DNA of 64,000 nucleotides from Halococcus salsus. Lineage in GTDB: Archaea; Halobacteriota; Halobacteria; Halobacteriales; Halococcaceae. The stretch lies in the NCBI RefSeq assembly GCF_009900715.1, contig NZ_JAAAJC010000001.1, positions 423,216 to 487,215 of the forward strand, given 5' to 3'. This document shows positions 1 through 8,317 of the stretch, piece after piece. The first letter of the stretch is position 1. Each line of letters opens with the position of its first letter. Below the pieces are notes generated by a model. It was given only the letters and a program-made list of their open reading frames with translations, did not search any database and was not told the DNA's origin. The translations under genes were made by a program, and so were the position numbers.

Positions 1-807
1 GCGGTGATCCGGCTCTACTTCACCGTCTTCGCCGCCGCGCGCCTCCCGGACGGCCTCGGGCTTCCCGGCTTCGTCGGGAACTCCTATCTCTCCTTCCTCG
101 GCCCCGTCCTCTTCGCGGTGGCGGCCGCGAGCATCCTCTTCGGGGGGATCGCCGCGGTGAGTCGTGACGACTTCGACGGCGTGCTCGCCTACTCGAGCAT
201 CGGCCAGATCGGGTTCGTGGTGCTCCCGCTCGCGGTCGCCGCCACCGTCCCGAGCGTCAGGGCGCTCGGGATCGCCGCCGCGCTGGTCTACGCGCTCAAT
301 CACGCGCTCGCGAAGGCCATGCTGTTCTTCGCGAGCGGGACGGTCGGCGACGCGGTCGGGACGGTGCGTTTCGCCGAACTCGGCGGCCTCGCGAAGCGCA
401 CCCCGCTGTTCGCCATCGCGGTCCTGGTGGGGATGCTCTCGCTCATCGGTATCCCGCCGTTGATCGGCTTCTTCGGCAAGTTCCTCGTCTTCCAGACCAC
501 CGCCCACGCCGGCGCGGCCGGCGAGCCGGGTGCGGCGTTCGCGCTCGCGCTCTCGGTGGTCGGCGCGATACTCACGGTGGCCTACTTCACGCGCGCCTGG
601 AACCGTGGGTTCTGGGGTGCGGCGACCGCTCCCGTCGAGCACGGGAGCTACTCGTCGGTGCTGGTGGGTGTCGTGGTGGTGCTCGCGGCGTCGCTGGTCG
701 TCGTCGGGGTCGGCTTCGACCCGGTCTGGCGTGCGGCGAACGCCGCCGCCGACGCCACCCTCGCCCGTGGCCAGTACGTCGGCGCGGTGTTCGGGGGTGG
801 CGGATGA
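1..807 (+). CDS. mnhD: Na+/H+ antiporter subunit D (MnhD/MrpD), 5' partial
   Basis: C-terminal part, about 268 residues, of the large antiporter subunit related to complex I subunits NuoN/NuoL. The frame is open to the left edge, so the start lies outside the window. It is a polytopic membrane protein with hydrophobic segments along its whole length. The loop SRDDFDGVLAYSSIGQIGF near residue 55 and HALAKAMLFF near residue 100 are typical of the Proton_antipo_M family, where the lysine is part of the proton path. Its stop overlaps the start of the next gene by four bases (ATGA), and subunits E, F and G follow, which fixes the assignment as Mrp-type rather than complex I. Subunits A to C are presumably to the left. 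Confidence 0.93.
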   Translation, partial: AVIRLYFTVFAAARLPDGLGLPGFVGNSYLSFLGPVLFAVAAASILFGGIAAVSRDDFDGVLAYSSIGQIGFVVLPLAVAATVPSVRALGIAAALVYALNHALAKAMLFFASGTVGDAVGTVRFAELGGLAKRTPLFAIAVLVGMLSLIGIPPLIGFFGKFLVFQTTAHAGAAGEPGAAFALALSVVGAILTVAYFTRAWNRGFWGAATAPVEHGSYSSVLVGVVVVLAASLVVVGVGFDPVWRAANAAADATLARGQYVGAVFGGGG

Positions 808-1361
808 AGCGCTGGCCCGTCATCGGCGTCACGCTCGCCGTGCTCTGGCTGTTCGTCCGGGGCGTCGAACTCGGTGTGGACTACGTCCTCGGCGAGTTCG
901 TCATCGGACTCCTGATCGGCCTCCCGATCGCGTTCGTCTTCCGGCGGTTCTACGCCGAGGAGTTCGCGTTCGCGAGCACCGTCCGTGTGCTCCCGGCCGC
1001 CATCGCCTACCTCGCGCTGTTCGTCAAGGAACTCATCGTGGCGAACCTCGACGTGGTCTATCGGGTCCTCTCGCCGTCGATGCCGATCGACCCCGACGTG
1101 GTGGCGATCCCGCTCCGGGTCGAGACCGACGCCGCGGTGACGACGATCGCGAACTCGATCACCCTGACCCCGGGGACGCTCACGATGGACTACGACGAGG
1201 AGTCGAACACGCTCTACGTCCACGGGATCACCGGTAAGAACCGGTCTGGGGTCGTCGAGCCCGTCCGCCGGTGGGAGGACTACGCCCTCGTGATCTTCGA
1301 CGAGGACGCGAGTCCCGACGACACGCCGCCCCACCCACGAGGTGGTTCGCGTGGCGATTGA
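804..1361 (+). CDS. mnhE: Na+/H+ antiporter subunit E (MnhE/MrpE)
   Basis: 185-residue small subunit of the Mrp antiporter. Two hydrophobic segments lie at about residues 5-50, followed by a third around the YLALFVKELIVANLDVVYRV block, which is typical of MrpE. The cytoplasmic C-terminal domain carries the family pattern of TLTPGTLTMDYDEE followed by LYVHGI. The start ATG overlaps the stop of subunit D, and the 3' end overlaps the start of subunit F by about 20 bases, so the genes are translationally coupled. MrpE is needed for assembly and activity of the complex but does not itself carry the antiporter fold. Confidence 0.93.
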   Translation: MKRWPVIGVTLAVLWLFVRGVELGVDYVLGEFVIGLLIGLPIAFVFRRFYAEEFAFASTVRVLPAAIAYLALFVKELIVANLDVVYRVLSPSMPIDPDVVAIPLRVETDAAVTTIANSITLTPGTLTMDYDEESNTLYVHGITGKNRSGVVEPVRRWEDYALVIFDEDASPDDTPPHPRGGSRGD

Positions 1362-1641
1362 AGCGCCCGCGTTCCTCACGACCGTGATACAGGCGGGACT
1401 CGTGGTCGCGACCCTCGTGACGCTCGTGGCGGGCTATCGGGTCATCCGCGGGCCGACGACCCCCGACCGGGTGGTGGCGCTCGACACCATCGCCACCAAC
1501 GTGGTCTCGGTCGCGGTCCTGTTCGCGCTCCTGACGAATCAGGGCTTCTTCGTGAGCGTCAGCCTCGTGCTCGCGATCATCGGGTTCGTGAGCACGATCG
1601 CCGTCGCTCGCTACGTCACCGAAGGGGACATCATCGAATGA
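1342..1641 (+). CDS. mnhF: Na+/H+ antiporter subunit F (MnhF/MrpF)
   Basis: 99-residue membrane protein with three predicted transmembrane segments. The conserved YRVIRGPTTPDRVVALD stretch after the first segment is diagnostic of MrpF. The start is a GTG at 1342 inside the 3' end of subunit E; a second in-frame GTG at 1351 would give a product three residues shorter, and the sequence does not decide between them. The stop overlaps the start of subunit G by four bases. It is part of the membrane antiporter complex that exports Na+ in exchange for protons. Confidence 0.92.
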   Translation: MVRVAIEAPAFLTTVIQAGLVVATLVTLVAGYRVIRGPTTPDRVVALDTIATNVVSVAVLFALLTNQGFFVSVSLVLAIIGFVSTIAVARYVTEGDIIE

Positions 1642-2009
1642 ACACGATCCACGCAGCCATCGTCGCGGTGTTGATCGGTATCGGGTGTTTCTTCCTCGTC
1701 GTCGGGACCCTCGGTCTCGTCAGGCTGCCCGACGTCTACAACCGGATGCACGCCACCACGAAGGCGACCACCCTCGGGGCGGCCTCGTTCTTCCTCGCGG
1801 GCGTGGTCTACTTCGGGCCCGCGGCACCCGGCGGGGCGGGGCTGATCGCGCTCGTTGGGCTGGTCTTCCTCTTCATCACCGCCCCCACGGGTGCCCACGT
1901 CATCTCACAGGCCGCCGAACGGATGGGGGTCGCGTTCGCGGGCGAGGCGACCTGGCCCGACACCGGCGAATCCCGACCCGAATCACCCGGTGAGGAGGAC
2001 GAGGGGTGA
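1638..2009 (+). CDS. mnhG: Na+/H+ antiporter subunit G (MnhG/MrpG)
   Basis: 123-residue subunit with three hydrophobic segments and the family signature GLVRLPDVYNRMHATTKATT at residues 29-48. The acidic C-terminal tail (about residues 100-123) is a haloarchaeal trait. ATGA overlaps link it to subunit F upstream, and its TGA overlaps the GTG start of the next gene downstream, so ribosomes probably pass directly from the antiporter to the Agl23-like gene. It is the last antiporter subunit in this operon. Confidence 0.93.
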   Translation: MNTIHAAIVAVLIGIGCFFLVVGTLGLVRLPDVYNRMHATTKATTLGAASFFLAGVVYFGPAAPGGAGLIALVGLVFLFITAPTGAHVISQAAERMGVAFAGEATWPDTGESRPESPGEEDEG

Positions 2010-3778
2010 ACCGCGACCGACGAACCACCCTCGCGGTCGGGGTCGTCACGTTCCTCGCGCTCGTGGTTCGATTGGTCGAACTCGGCGCGCGGGTCGCCCA
2101 CCAGGACGAGGCCCGGGTGGCCTACTGGGCCTACCGCTACATGGAGAACGGGGTCTACTGGTATCGACCCGTGGTCCACGGGCCGTTCATCACCATCGTC
2201 GACAGCTGGGTGTTCAGTCTGATCGGGGCCTCCGACTTCTCGATGCGGCTCGTGGTCGCGCTGATCGGCGGCCTGCTTCCCCTCGCGGCGCTCCTCTTTC
2301 GCCGTCGGCTCCGGGATTCCGAGACCGTAGCGCTCTCGGTCGTGCTCGCCGCCGCCCCGCTGTTCGTCTACTACTCGCGCTTCTACCGCAACGACCTGCT
2401 GCTCGCGGGGTTCATGCTCGTCGCGTTCGGCTGTTTCGTCCGGGCGATCGACGACCGGCGGCCGGCCCTCGTCTACCTCGGGGTGGCCTTCTTCGCGCTC
2501 GCGTTCACCACGAAGGAGAACGCCGTGATCTACGCGGTGACGTGGGTCGGCGCGACGGCGCTGCTGGTCGACCGACGGCTCCTGATCCATCGGGTCCGCG
2601 AGGCGGATATCGGTCCGACGATCGCCGACCTGAGAGGGCGGGTTCGGTACGGGGTTCGGGAGTGGTGGCCCCACGCGGTGTTCTTGTTCGTCGAGTTCCT
2701 CGCGATCATCGTCTTCTTCTACGCGCCGCGTGGCGAGGCGGCCGGGGCCCAACCGACGGTCGGCGACACCCTCGCCGACCCCACGCTGCTCGCGGGCCTC
2801 GTTCGCGAGGCCACCCTCGGGTCGTGGACCGCCTTCGTCGGCCACTGGGGAGCGGGCAACAGCGGGTCGTACCTCTCGGCGGCGGGGGCGCTCTGGCCCG
2901 CACTGCAGACCGGGGCGCTCTTCGTGCTCGTCTTCGCGGTCGTGGGCTTCCTCCTCGATCGCTACACCGGCGAGCGCCCCCGCGACGTCGTAGCCTTCAC
3001 CTTCTACTGGGGCTTCGCGAGCGCGCTCGGCTATCCCATCGCCGTGGCGAACCCGTTCCCCTGGGAGGTGATCCACGTGGCGGTGCCGCTCGTGGTCCCC
3101 GCCGCCGTCGGGGTCGCCGCGGTCGGCCGGGTGGCGCTCCAGGGGCTCCGCGACGCCGGCGGACTCGACGCGCTTCGCGAGGGCTCACCGACGCTGAACC
3201 GGGACGCGCTCGCCGGACTCCTCGCTGGTCTCGTGCTGGTGATGGTCGCCGCCCACACCGGGCTCGCGGTCTACGACACCTCCTTCGAGAACGACCAGAA
3301 CCCCGACAACGAACTGGTCCAGTACGCCCAGTCGTCGAGCGAGATGAAACCGCTGCTCGGCGAACTTCAAGAGGTTATCCGGACGAACGACGGCACCGAC
3401 GTGCTCTACTACGGCGACAACCCCGATTTCGACGGCGACGAGCTCGCGGGGAACGAGTCCGCCGACGACAGCCCGCCGGCCGACCTCAACTGGTTCCGTC
3501 GGCTGCCGCTCTCGTGGTACTTCGAGGCCGACGGCGCGGTGTCGAACAGCACCGACGACGCCGCCGCGTTCGACCGACTGGTCCGGGGCGAGGACCGCCC
3601 GCCGATCGTGGTCGCGTTCGGCGAGACGGACTCGTGCGGGGAGTCCTACGCGAACGTGGCCGACATCGAGAGCTCGCTTTCGGGCTACGAGCGCCACGAG
3701 GTCCAGCGCTTCTCCTACGACAGCGGCTGTACGATCTCCACGATGGAGATCTACGTCGACGAGAACGCGGTGAACTGA
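2006..3778 (+). CDS. Agl23-like flippase-associated membrane protein (TIGR03663)
   Basis: 590-residue polytopic membrane protein of the family named 'flippase activity-associated protein Agl23' (TIGR03663), related to dolichyl-phosphate-dependent GT39/PMT-type glycosyltransferases. An HQDEARVAYW block at residues 32-41, just after the first membrane segment, carries the acidic pair expected for the catalytic loop of this fold. YYSRFYRNDLLLAGF and TTKENAVIY are also typical. Many membrane segments follow to about residue 420, then a soluble C-terminal domain of about 160 residues. The start is GTG, overlapping the stop of mnhG. Family knowledge points to lipid-linked sugar handling for surface glycosylation; the exact substrate is unknown. 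Confidence 0.82.
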   Translation: MNRDRRTTLAVGVVTFLALVVRLVELGARVAHQDEARVAYWAYRYMENGVYWYRPVVHGPFITIVDSWVFSLIGASDFSMRLVVALIGGLLPLAALLFRRRLRDSETVALSVVLAAAPLFVYYSRFYRNDLLLAGFMLVAFGCFVRAIDDRRPALVYLGVAFFALAFTTKENAVIYAVTWVGATALLVDRRLLIHRVREADIGPTIADLRGRVRYGVREWWPHAVFLFVEFLAIIVFFYAPRGEAAGAQPTVGDTLADPTLLAGLVREATLGSWTAFVGHWGAGNSGSYLSAAGALWPALQTGALFVLVFAVVGFLLDRYTGERPRDVVAFTFYWGFASALGYPIAVANPFPWEVIHVAVPLVVPAAVGVAAVGRVALQGLRDAGGLDALREGSPTLNRDALAGLLAGLVLVMVAAHTGLAVYDTSFENDQNPDNELVQYAQSSSEMKPLLGELQEVIRTNDGTDVLYYGDNPDFDGDELAGNESADDSPPADLNWFRRLPLSWYFEADGAVSNSTDDAAAFDRLVRGEDRPPIVVAFGETDSCGESYANVADIESSLSGYERHEVQRFSYDSGCTISTMEIYVDENAVN

Positions 3779-3779
3779 G

Positions 3780-4124
3780 TCAGTCGAGGTGTCCGTCCCG
3801 CTCGAGCAATCGCCGGAGCGCCACGCCTTCGAGTTTCGCGACGTACTCGCCGACGTCGGTGTCGGTGTCGAACCGATACATCGGGCTGTCGCCGACGTCT
3901 CGGGTCTGCTCGACGACGCCGAGTTCCCGTAGTTCGTCGATGTGGTCGTAGACGGTGCTGCGGGCGACGCCAGCGAGCCGCGCGATGTCGGTCACGTTGA
4001 GATCGGTATCCTCCTCGCCGAGCAGCGCGGCGAGGATCTTCACCCGCGCGCCGGACCCGAACAGATGGGTGAGCGGCGTGTCGTCGGCGTAGGGTTCCGT
4101 TTCGGTGTGGAGCTCCGTGGCCAT
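3780..4124 (-). CDS. Winged-helix transcriptional regulator
   Basis: 114-residue regulator with a single winged helix. Residues 20-75 contain GSGARVKILAALLG, then NVTDIARLAGVARSTVYDHI, which is a clear helix-turn-helix, followed by a wing (LGVVEQTRDVGDSPMYRF). The ATG at 4124 was chosen because the domain starts shortly after it; an upstream in-frame extension to 4196 runs through the palindrome and looks non-coding. A perfect 8-bp inverted repeat lies 24 bases upstream, so autoregulation is likely. The gene converges on the Agl23-like gene with almost no gap. The target genes are unknown. Confidence 0.85.
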   Translation of the reverse strand: MATELHTETEPYADDTPLTHLFGSGARVKILAALLGEEDTDLNVTDIARLAGVARSTVYDHIDELRELGVVEQTRDVGDSPMYRFDTDTDVGEYVAKLEGVALRRLLERDGHLD

Positions 4125-4147
4125 AACACGTGGTTTGCCGTGCAACC

Positions 4148-4168
4148 TGCTAAGCGTTTTGCTTAGCA
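4148..4168. promoter_or_regulatory. Palindromic operator candidate of the 3780-4124 regulator
   Basis: TGCTAAGC and GCTTAGCA form a perfect 8-bp inverted repeat around a 5-base spacer. It is centred about 34 bases upstream of the regulator's ATG, where a TATA box would be expected if the transcript is leaderless. It also lies 57-77 bases upstream of the divergent gene at 4225. A dimeric winged-helix protein bound here could repress its own gene and perhaps the divergent one. Confidence 0.6.
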
Positions 4169-4224
4169 AACGGTAGTGTAGCTTGAAACGACACACTCAT
4201 CCCCGATGGATATGATCGACGGAC

Positions 4225-4500
4225 ATGGAGGACTCGGAGATCAGGAACAGGGTCGTCGAGAAGCTGCTCCGAAAGCGGGTTGTCGGGTCGCACAAGAAGC
4301 GTGTCGATACCGTCACGAACTGGTTGCCGTCGCATGCACAGGGTCGTGGCGAGCAGCTGATCCGAGAGATGCTCGCGGACCGAAACGCCCCGCTCGAAGC
4401 CTACGGCGGGAGTCGGGACAACGTTCGATTGACGAGCGTTTCGGACGCCGTCGAATATCTCAAGGCCCACGACGGAAACGTCCCGTTCGGATTCGATTGA
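4225..4500 (+). CDS. Conserved haloarchaeal hypothetical protein
   Basis: 91-residue soluble protein without membrane segments. A basic N-terminal helix (VVEKLLRKRVVGSHKKRVDT) is followed by an acidic C-terminal half ending DAVEYLKAHDGNVPFGFD. I recall similar small proteins in other haloarchaea but no assigned function. It starts at ATG 4225 and is divergent from the palindrome-controlled regulator, with which it shares the intergenic region. Base composition is somewhat lower in GC than the neighbours (35 of 60 in one line counted). A nucleic-acid contact through the basic N-terminus is conceivable but not shown. Confidence 0.7.
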   Translation: MEDSEIRNRVVEKLLRKRVVGSHKKRVDTVTNWLPSHAQGRGEQLIREMLADRNAPLEAYGGSRDNVRLTSVSDAVEYLKAHDGNVPFGFD

Positions 4501-4508
4501 TTCGGCCG

Positions 4509-5666
4509 TCAGTCGAGTTCGGTCACGAGCTCGTCGGCGACCCGCGCGCCGAGGCCCGATTTGTCGCCGTCGTACTCCCTGACGCCGTTCTCGCGAACCA
4601 CGAGCGCGCGCGTTCGGTCGCTTCCCATCACGCTCGCGTCGTTGGCGACCACGAAGGCGAGGTCGACCCGTGAGAGCGTCTTCCGGGCCGCCGCGACCAT
4701 CGCCTCGTCGTCGCCGCTCGTCTCCGTCTTGAACCCGACTATCGGGAGGTCCGGGTGGGATTCACGGACCGAATCGAGCACCTTCGGGGTGGGTTCGAGG
4801 TCGAGGGTCAGCCCTTCCCGACCCGAGCGGATCTTCTCGGCACTGGCCTCGACGGTGTAGTCGCCGATCGCCGCCGCCGAGACCAGCGCGTCGGCGTTCT
4901 CGGCCGCTCCCTCGACGGCAGCTAGCATCTCGGCGGCGCTCTCGACGGGTTCGACGTCGGCGGAGGAGACCTCGGGCCCGTCGTGGACGAGGGTGACGTT
5001 CGCGCCGCGGATGTAGCACGCCCGCGCGACGGCCCGCCCCGTTTTTCCCGAGGATCGGTTCGTGAGCGTTCGCACCGGGTCGATGGCCTCCGAGGTGGGG
5101 CCGCTGGTGACCACGACGCGCCGACCTGCGAGCGGGTGGTCGTTCGCGGCGCGGGCGGTCGCGAGCGCGATGGCGTCGATCGAAGCGATCTTGGCCTTGC
5201 CCTCCTCGATCCGCGGCGGGACGAACGAGACCCCCCACGACTCGACCCGGTCGATGGCCTCGGCCACGCCGGGGTGGTCGTACATCGGCTCGTGCATCGC
5301 GGGCGCGACCACGACCGGGAGGCCCGCCCCGAGCGCCGTCGTCGCGGTCGTCGTCACGGGGGTGTCGTCGATCGCGGCCGCCATCTTCCCGACCGTGTTC
5401 GCGGTCGCGGGGGCGACCAGGAGGACGTCCGCCCAGCCGTCGCGACCGCAGAGGTCGACGTGTTCGATCCGACCCGTGATCTCCGTCACGACCGGATTCT
5501 CGGTCGCGAACTCGACCGCCCACGGGTGGACGATTCCCTGTGCACTCTCGGTCATCACCGCTCGCACCGTGGCCCCGCGCCGCCGGAGCTCGTGGGCGAG
5601 TTCCACGGTCTTCACCGCCGCGATCGACCCCGAGACCCCGAGCGCGACGTTCGCTCCTTCGAGCAT
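4509..5666 (-). CDS. coaBC: Bifunctional CoaBC (phosphopantothenoylcysteine decarboxylase/synthase)
   Basis: 385-residue bifunctional coenzyme A enzyme. The N-terminal flavoprotein half (about 1-180) has the FMN-binding GVSGSIAAVKTVELA at residues 9-23, APATANTVGKMA and the PAMHEPMYDHP loop of CoaC decarboxylases. The C-terminal half (about 185-385) is CoaB, phosphopantothenate-cysteine ligase, with GRRVVVTSGPTSEAIDPVRT and NRSSGKTGRA. The start at 5666 matches the beginning of the flavoprotein fold; the open frame extends further but crosses repeat-element sequence. Decarboxylation and ligation are successive steps from phosphopantothenate to phosphopantetheine. It converges with the gene at 4225. 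Confidence 0.94.
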   Translation of the reverse strand: MLEGANVALGVSGSIAAVKTVELAHELRRRGATVRAVMTESAQGIVHPWAVEFATENPVVTEITGRIEHVDLCGRDGWADVLLVAPATANTVGKMAAAIDDTPVTTTATTALGAGLPVVVAPAMHEPMYDHPGVAEAIDRVESWGVSFVPPRIEEGKAKIASIDAIALATARAANDHPLAGRRVVVTSGPTSEAIDPVRTLTNRSSGKTGRAVARACYIRGANVTLVHDGPEVSSADVEPVESAAEMLAAVEGAAENADALVSAAAIGDYTVEASAEKIRSGREGLTLDLEPTPKVLDSVRESHPDLPIVGFKTETSGDDEAMVAAARKTLSRVDLAFVVANDASVMGSDRTRALVVRENGVREYDGDKSGLGARVADELVTELD

Positions 5667-5739
5667 CACCCGAGTCTCCGGTCGCCGGCGGGTTATACTG
5701 TCGGTCGTGACGCGGCGGTGAACAGCCGGTGCGGTGGCG

Positions 5740-6160
5740 GTTGGGATGATGCGGCGGTGCGATGCGGATGCTGTGGCGCGCGCACGCGGTCGTGCGCGAA
5801 CGGACGTGAGCGTGCGAGCGCGAATCGGCGTGTGAGGGATGAGCACCGTAGGGAGTGAGCGAAGTGAACGACTGAGGAGCGCAGTCGGCTGGGGAGGCGT
5901 GTGGTTATCGCGGGGCGTGGCGGTGCGGAGAAGTGAGCGGCCCTTTTTAGTCCAGGTTTTTGGCGACCAGCGAGGGACCTTCGGTCCCTCGTGCCGTGCG
6001 AACGGGCGCTTCGCGCCCGTGAGCAGAGAGTGGTTAGCGAGCACAGCGAGCTAACCCGAGGAGTAAAAAAGTGGGTGCGGGAGGCGTGTGGCCTGTGCGG
6101 GGCGGTAGCGGGGCGGCGGCGGTTCTCATTTGTACCGGGCGAGTGGCGGTCGCGGGACGG
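5740..6160 (+). repeat. Modular intergenic repeat, copy A
   Basis: The 621-base gap 5667-6287 has no plausible gene; most of it is this element. It shares a 27-base block (5786-5812), a 15-base block (5834-5848) and a 31-base block (5874-5904) exactly with copy C. The core runs from 5942 (CTTTTTAGTCCAGG) to about 6075 (AAAAAAGTGGG). Inside the core are three hairpins: 5972-5990 and 6002-6020, each with a TTC loop, and 6032-6056 (GGTTAGC paired with GCTAACC). A GTACCG motif at 6132 resembles the module next to the core in copies C, D and E. Flanks 5667-5739 and 6161-6287 show nothing I can name. Confidence 0.8.
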
Positions 6161-6287
6161 TAGCGGTGCGGTATCGCCCACAGAATCGGTTAACGAGATA
6201 ACGTCAATACGAAAACCGATGAGGTTGTCCCGGACTTCCCCAGCAACGCGGGTCGAAAGCCGCGCGTTTCAGTTCGCCGTGTGAGAG

Positions 6288-7691
6288 TCAGAACCCGCGA
6301 TTCCGGCCACGACGACGCCGGATCACGACGACCGTCCCGAGCAGGACCAGCGCGACGAGCGCCGCCGCGGCGAAGATGACCTTGGCCCAGCCGACGGTCG
6401 AGGAGAGCAGGCCGCCGGCGTCCCCGGTCTCGGGGGCGGCCGTATCAGCTTCCGAACCGTCCGATGCCGCCGTTCCCGGCTCGGCTCCCGGCCGTTCGGT
6501 GCTCTCGTCCGCGGCCGTCGACCCGTTGGCTCCCGCGGCGACCCCCGTGGCGTTCGAGCCGACGGACGTGGCCGCCGTCGCGTCGGTGGTGGCCGGTGTC
6601 GCCGTGCTCGTGGCGGCGCTCCCCGGAACGGTGGTCATCGTGCGCTGGACCGAGGGTGAGTCGCTGGCCGTCACGTTCGCCGGGCCGCCGTTGCCGCTGT
6701 CCGAGAGCGCGCCGAAGACCCCGAACGCCGTGAGGTTGGCCCCCGAGACGGTGCCGCCGTCGCTCGTCGCGCCCGGCACCCGTGACCAGCTTCCCTGGCT
6801 CGCGCGCCAGAGGGTGGCCGCACCGCCGCCCGCTCCGTCGTCCATCGTCAACGAGAGCGAGGAGTCACCGGCGGCGGCGAAGGCCTCGACGTAGGCCCCA
6901 CGGTTCGCGGTGCCGGCGGGGAGCGCGGGCGGGTCGGTGATGGACCTGAACGCCACGTTCTGTGCGGTGAACGAGAGGGTGGCCGTCGAGAGTTCGAGGT
7001 TCGAGACCGTGTTCGGCCCGCGGTTACGCATCCCGTAGTAATCCCAGTTCGAGTTGTTGCGCGCGACGCTGTTCCGGACGGTGTTGTTCCCGCTCTCGCG
7101 CTCGAAGTGGATCCCCCACTTGTTCTGCACTGCGACAGCGTTTCGGACCGTGTTGTTGTGACTCATCCCGCCGACCGCGATCCCGATCGAGTTGTTGTAC
7201 GCGGTGGTATCGATGACCCGGCTCTCACCCGATTGTGCGAGCGAGACCCCCGAGATGGTGCCGTTGGCGATGACGTCCCGAACCGTGCTCTCGTCGACAC
7301 CGAGCAGGAACACCCCGACCGTCCACTCGTTCGCGTGGAGGCGCTCGACGGTGACGTTCGTGACCGGGGTCTGCGCGCCGTCGACCTCGACGCCGTGGCC
7401 CGTCCCGGTTCCCGTGACAGAGTGGCCCGCGCCGTCGAGGGTGACGTTTCCGCTCGTGACCTCGATACAGGCCTCGTCCTCGTCCGCGACGTCGCCCGTG
7501 ACGTTCTCGGTGAGGACGTATCGTCCCGGGGTGTCGATGGTGGTACACGCGTTCACCGGGGTCGCGCCGGCGGGCTGTGCGCCCGCGAGACCGACCGGGG
7601 CGACGGCGAGGGCGAGGACGGCGAGCGCCGCGAGAACGACGGCGGCAAGGGTGCTCTGACTGCGGTTCGAACCGGCGGGGAGGGCGTTCAT
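6288..7691 (-). CDS. Secreted beta-helix (NosD-like) surface protein with C-terminal anchor
   Basis: 467-residue exported protein. An N-terminal signal region (residues 14-38, ending AGAQ) leads into CTTIDTPGRYVLTENVTGD and LDGAGHSVTGTG, the start of a right-handed parallel beta-helix of NosD/PbH1 type with repeated N-N-T-V-R rungs to about residue 215. A beta domain follows, then a Ser/Thr/Ala-rich stalk (about 335-420), a membrane helix and a basic tail (VVVIRRRRGRNRGF). Unlike its two paralogues at 13390 and 19965 it lacks a PGF motif, so it is probably held by an uncleaved membrane helix rather than by archaeosortase processing. The ligand or substrate is unknown. Confidence 0.85.
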   Translation of the reverse strand: MNALPAGSNRSQSTLAAVVLAALAVLALAVAPVGLAGAQPAGATPVNACTTIDTPGRYVLTENVTGDVADEDEACIEVTSGNVTLDGAGHSVTGTGTGHGVEVDGAQTPVTNVTVERLHANEWTVGVFLLGVDESTVRDVIANGTISGVSLAQSGESRVIDTTAYNNSIGIAVGGMSHNNTVRNAVAVQNKWGIHFERESGNNTVRNSVARNNSNWDYYGMRNRGPNTVSNLELSTATLSFTAQNVAFRSITDPPALPAGTANRGAYVEAFAAAGDSSLSLTMDDGAGGGAATLWRASQGSWSRVPGATSDGGTVSGANLTAFGVFGALSDSGNGGPANVTASDSPSVQRTMTTVPGSAATSTATPATTDATAATSVGSNATGVAAGANGSTAADESTERPGAEPGTAASDGSEADTAAPETGDAGGLLSSTVGWAKVIFAAAALVALVLLGTVVVIRRRRGRNRGF

Positions 7692-7802
7692 CAGCTACCG
7701 CGTCGGTTGTGAGCGAACCCCTATCTATTTCCCGATGTCGGCCGGGTGAGCGAAACCGTCGAACACGGCAACGCTTAGGCCCCCGGCGGTCGTGACTGAG
7801 CC

Positions 7803-8315
7803 GTGAACACCATCGATATCAGCACGGTCGTCTACCTCCCGCCGGAGGAGGTCTACGACGTGCTTATCGACTTTCCGCGGTATCCGCGCTACTCGGAGCA
7901 CCTGCGTGGGGTCGACCGCCAGGGCGACGGCTCGGCGGGCACGACCTACGACCTCCACTTCGCGTGGTGGAAACTCACCTACACCGCGCGTTCGCGGGTC
8001 ACCGACACCGACCCGCCCAACCGCATCGACTGGCGGGTCGTGAAGGACATCGACGCCAACGGCCACTGGGCGGTCGAGGAGCGCGAGCCGCCCGAGGGCC
8101 GCGAGCACGCCTCGACGGTCCACTTCCGGGTCGAGTACGACACGGACTCGGTGAACCCCTCGAACTTCGACCTCCCCCGACTGGTCTCGCTGTCGTGGGT
8201 GGTCGAGAAGGTCAAACCCGTCATCGAGCGCGAGGGCCAGCGGGTCGTCGAACGCGTCGTCGCCGACATCGAGGGCGAGCGCCGACCCGTCGACCTCGAC
8301 ATCGAGACGCGGTAG
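7803..8315 (+). CDS. SRPBCC (polyketide cyclase/COQ10-like) family protein
   Basis: 170-residue soluble protein of the SRPBCC/START-like fold. TVVYLPPEEVYDVLIDFPRY at the N-terminus and the C-terminal amphipathic helix (WVVEKVKPVIEREGQRVVER) are the usual first strand-helix and closing helix of the hydrophobic-ligand pocket. The start is GTG at 7803, after a divergent gap of about 110 bases from the beta-helix gene. It converges on the CaCA exchanger gene with only two bases between the ends. A role in binding a quinone or other hydrophobic ligand is a family-level guess only. Confidence 0.85.
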   Translation: MNTIDISTVVYLPPEEVYDVLIDFPRYPRYSEHLRGVDRQGDGSAGTTYDLHFAWWKLTYTARSRVTDTDPPNRIDWRVVKDIDANGHWAVEEREPPEGREHASTVHFRVEYDTDSVNPSNFDLPRLVSLSWVVEKVKPVIEREGQRVVERVVADIEGERRPVDLDIETR

Positions 8316-8317
8316 CC

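Noticed and set aside
1855-3951. Long open frame of nearly 700 codons across the mnhG/Agl23 region
   Set aside because: It is an out-of-frame reading of GC-rich coding sequence, very rich in Arg, Gly and Pro, and lies over two well-supported genes in another frame.
5667-6287. Upstream extension of the CoaBC frame and small frames in the gap
   Set aside because: They run through repeat element A, which has the same sequence in unrelated places; no family match and unsuitable composition.
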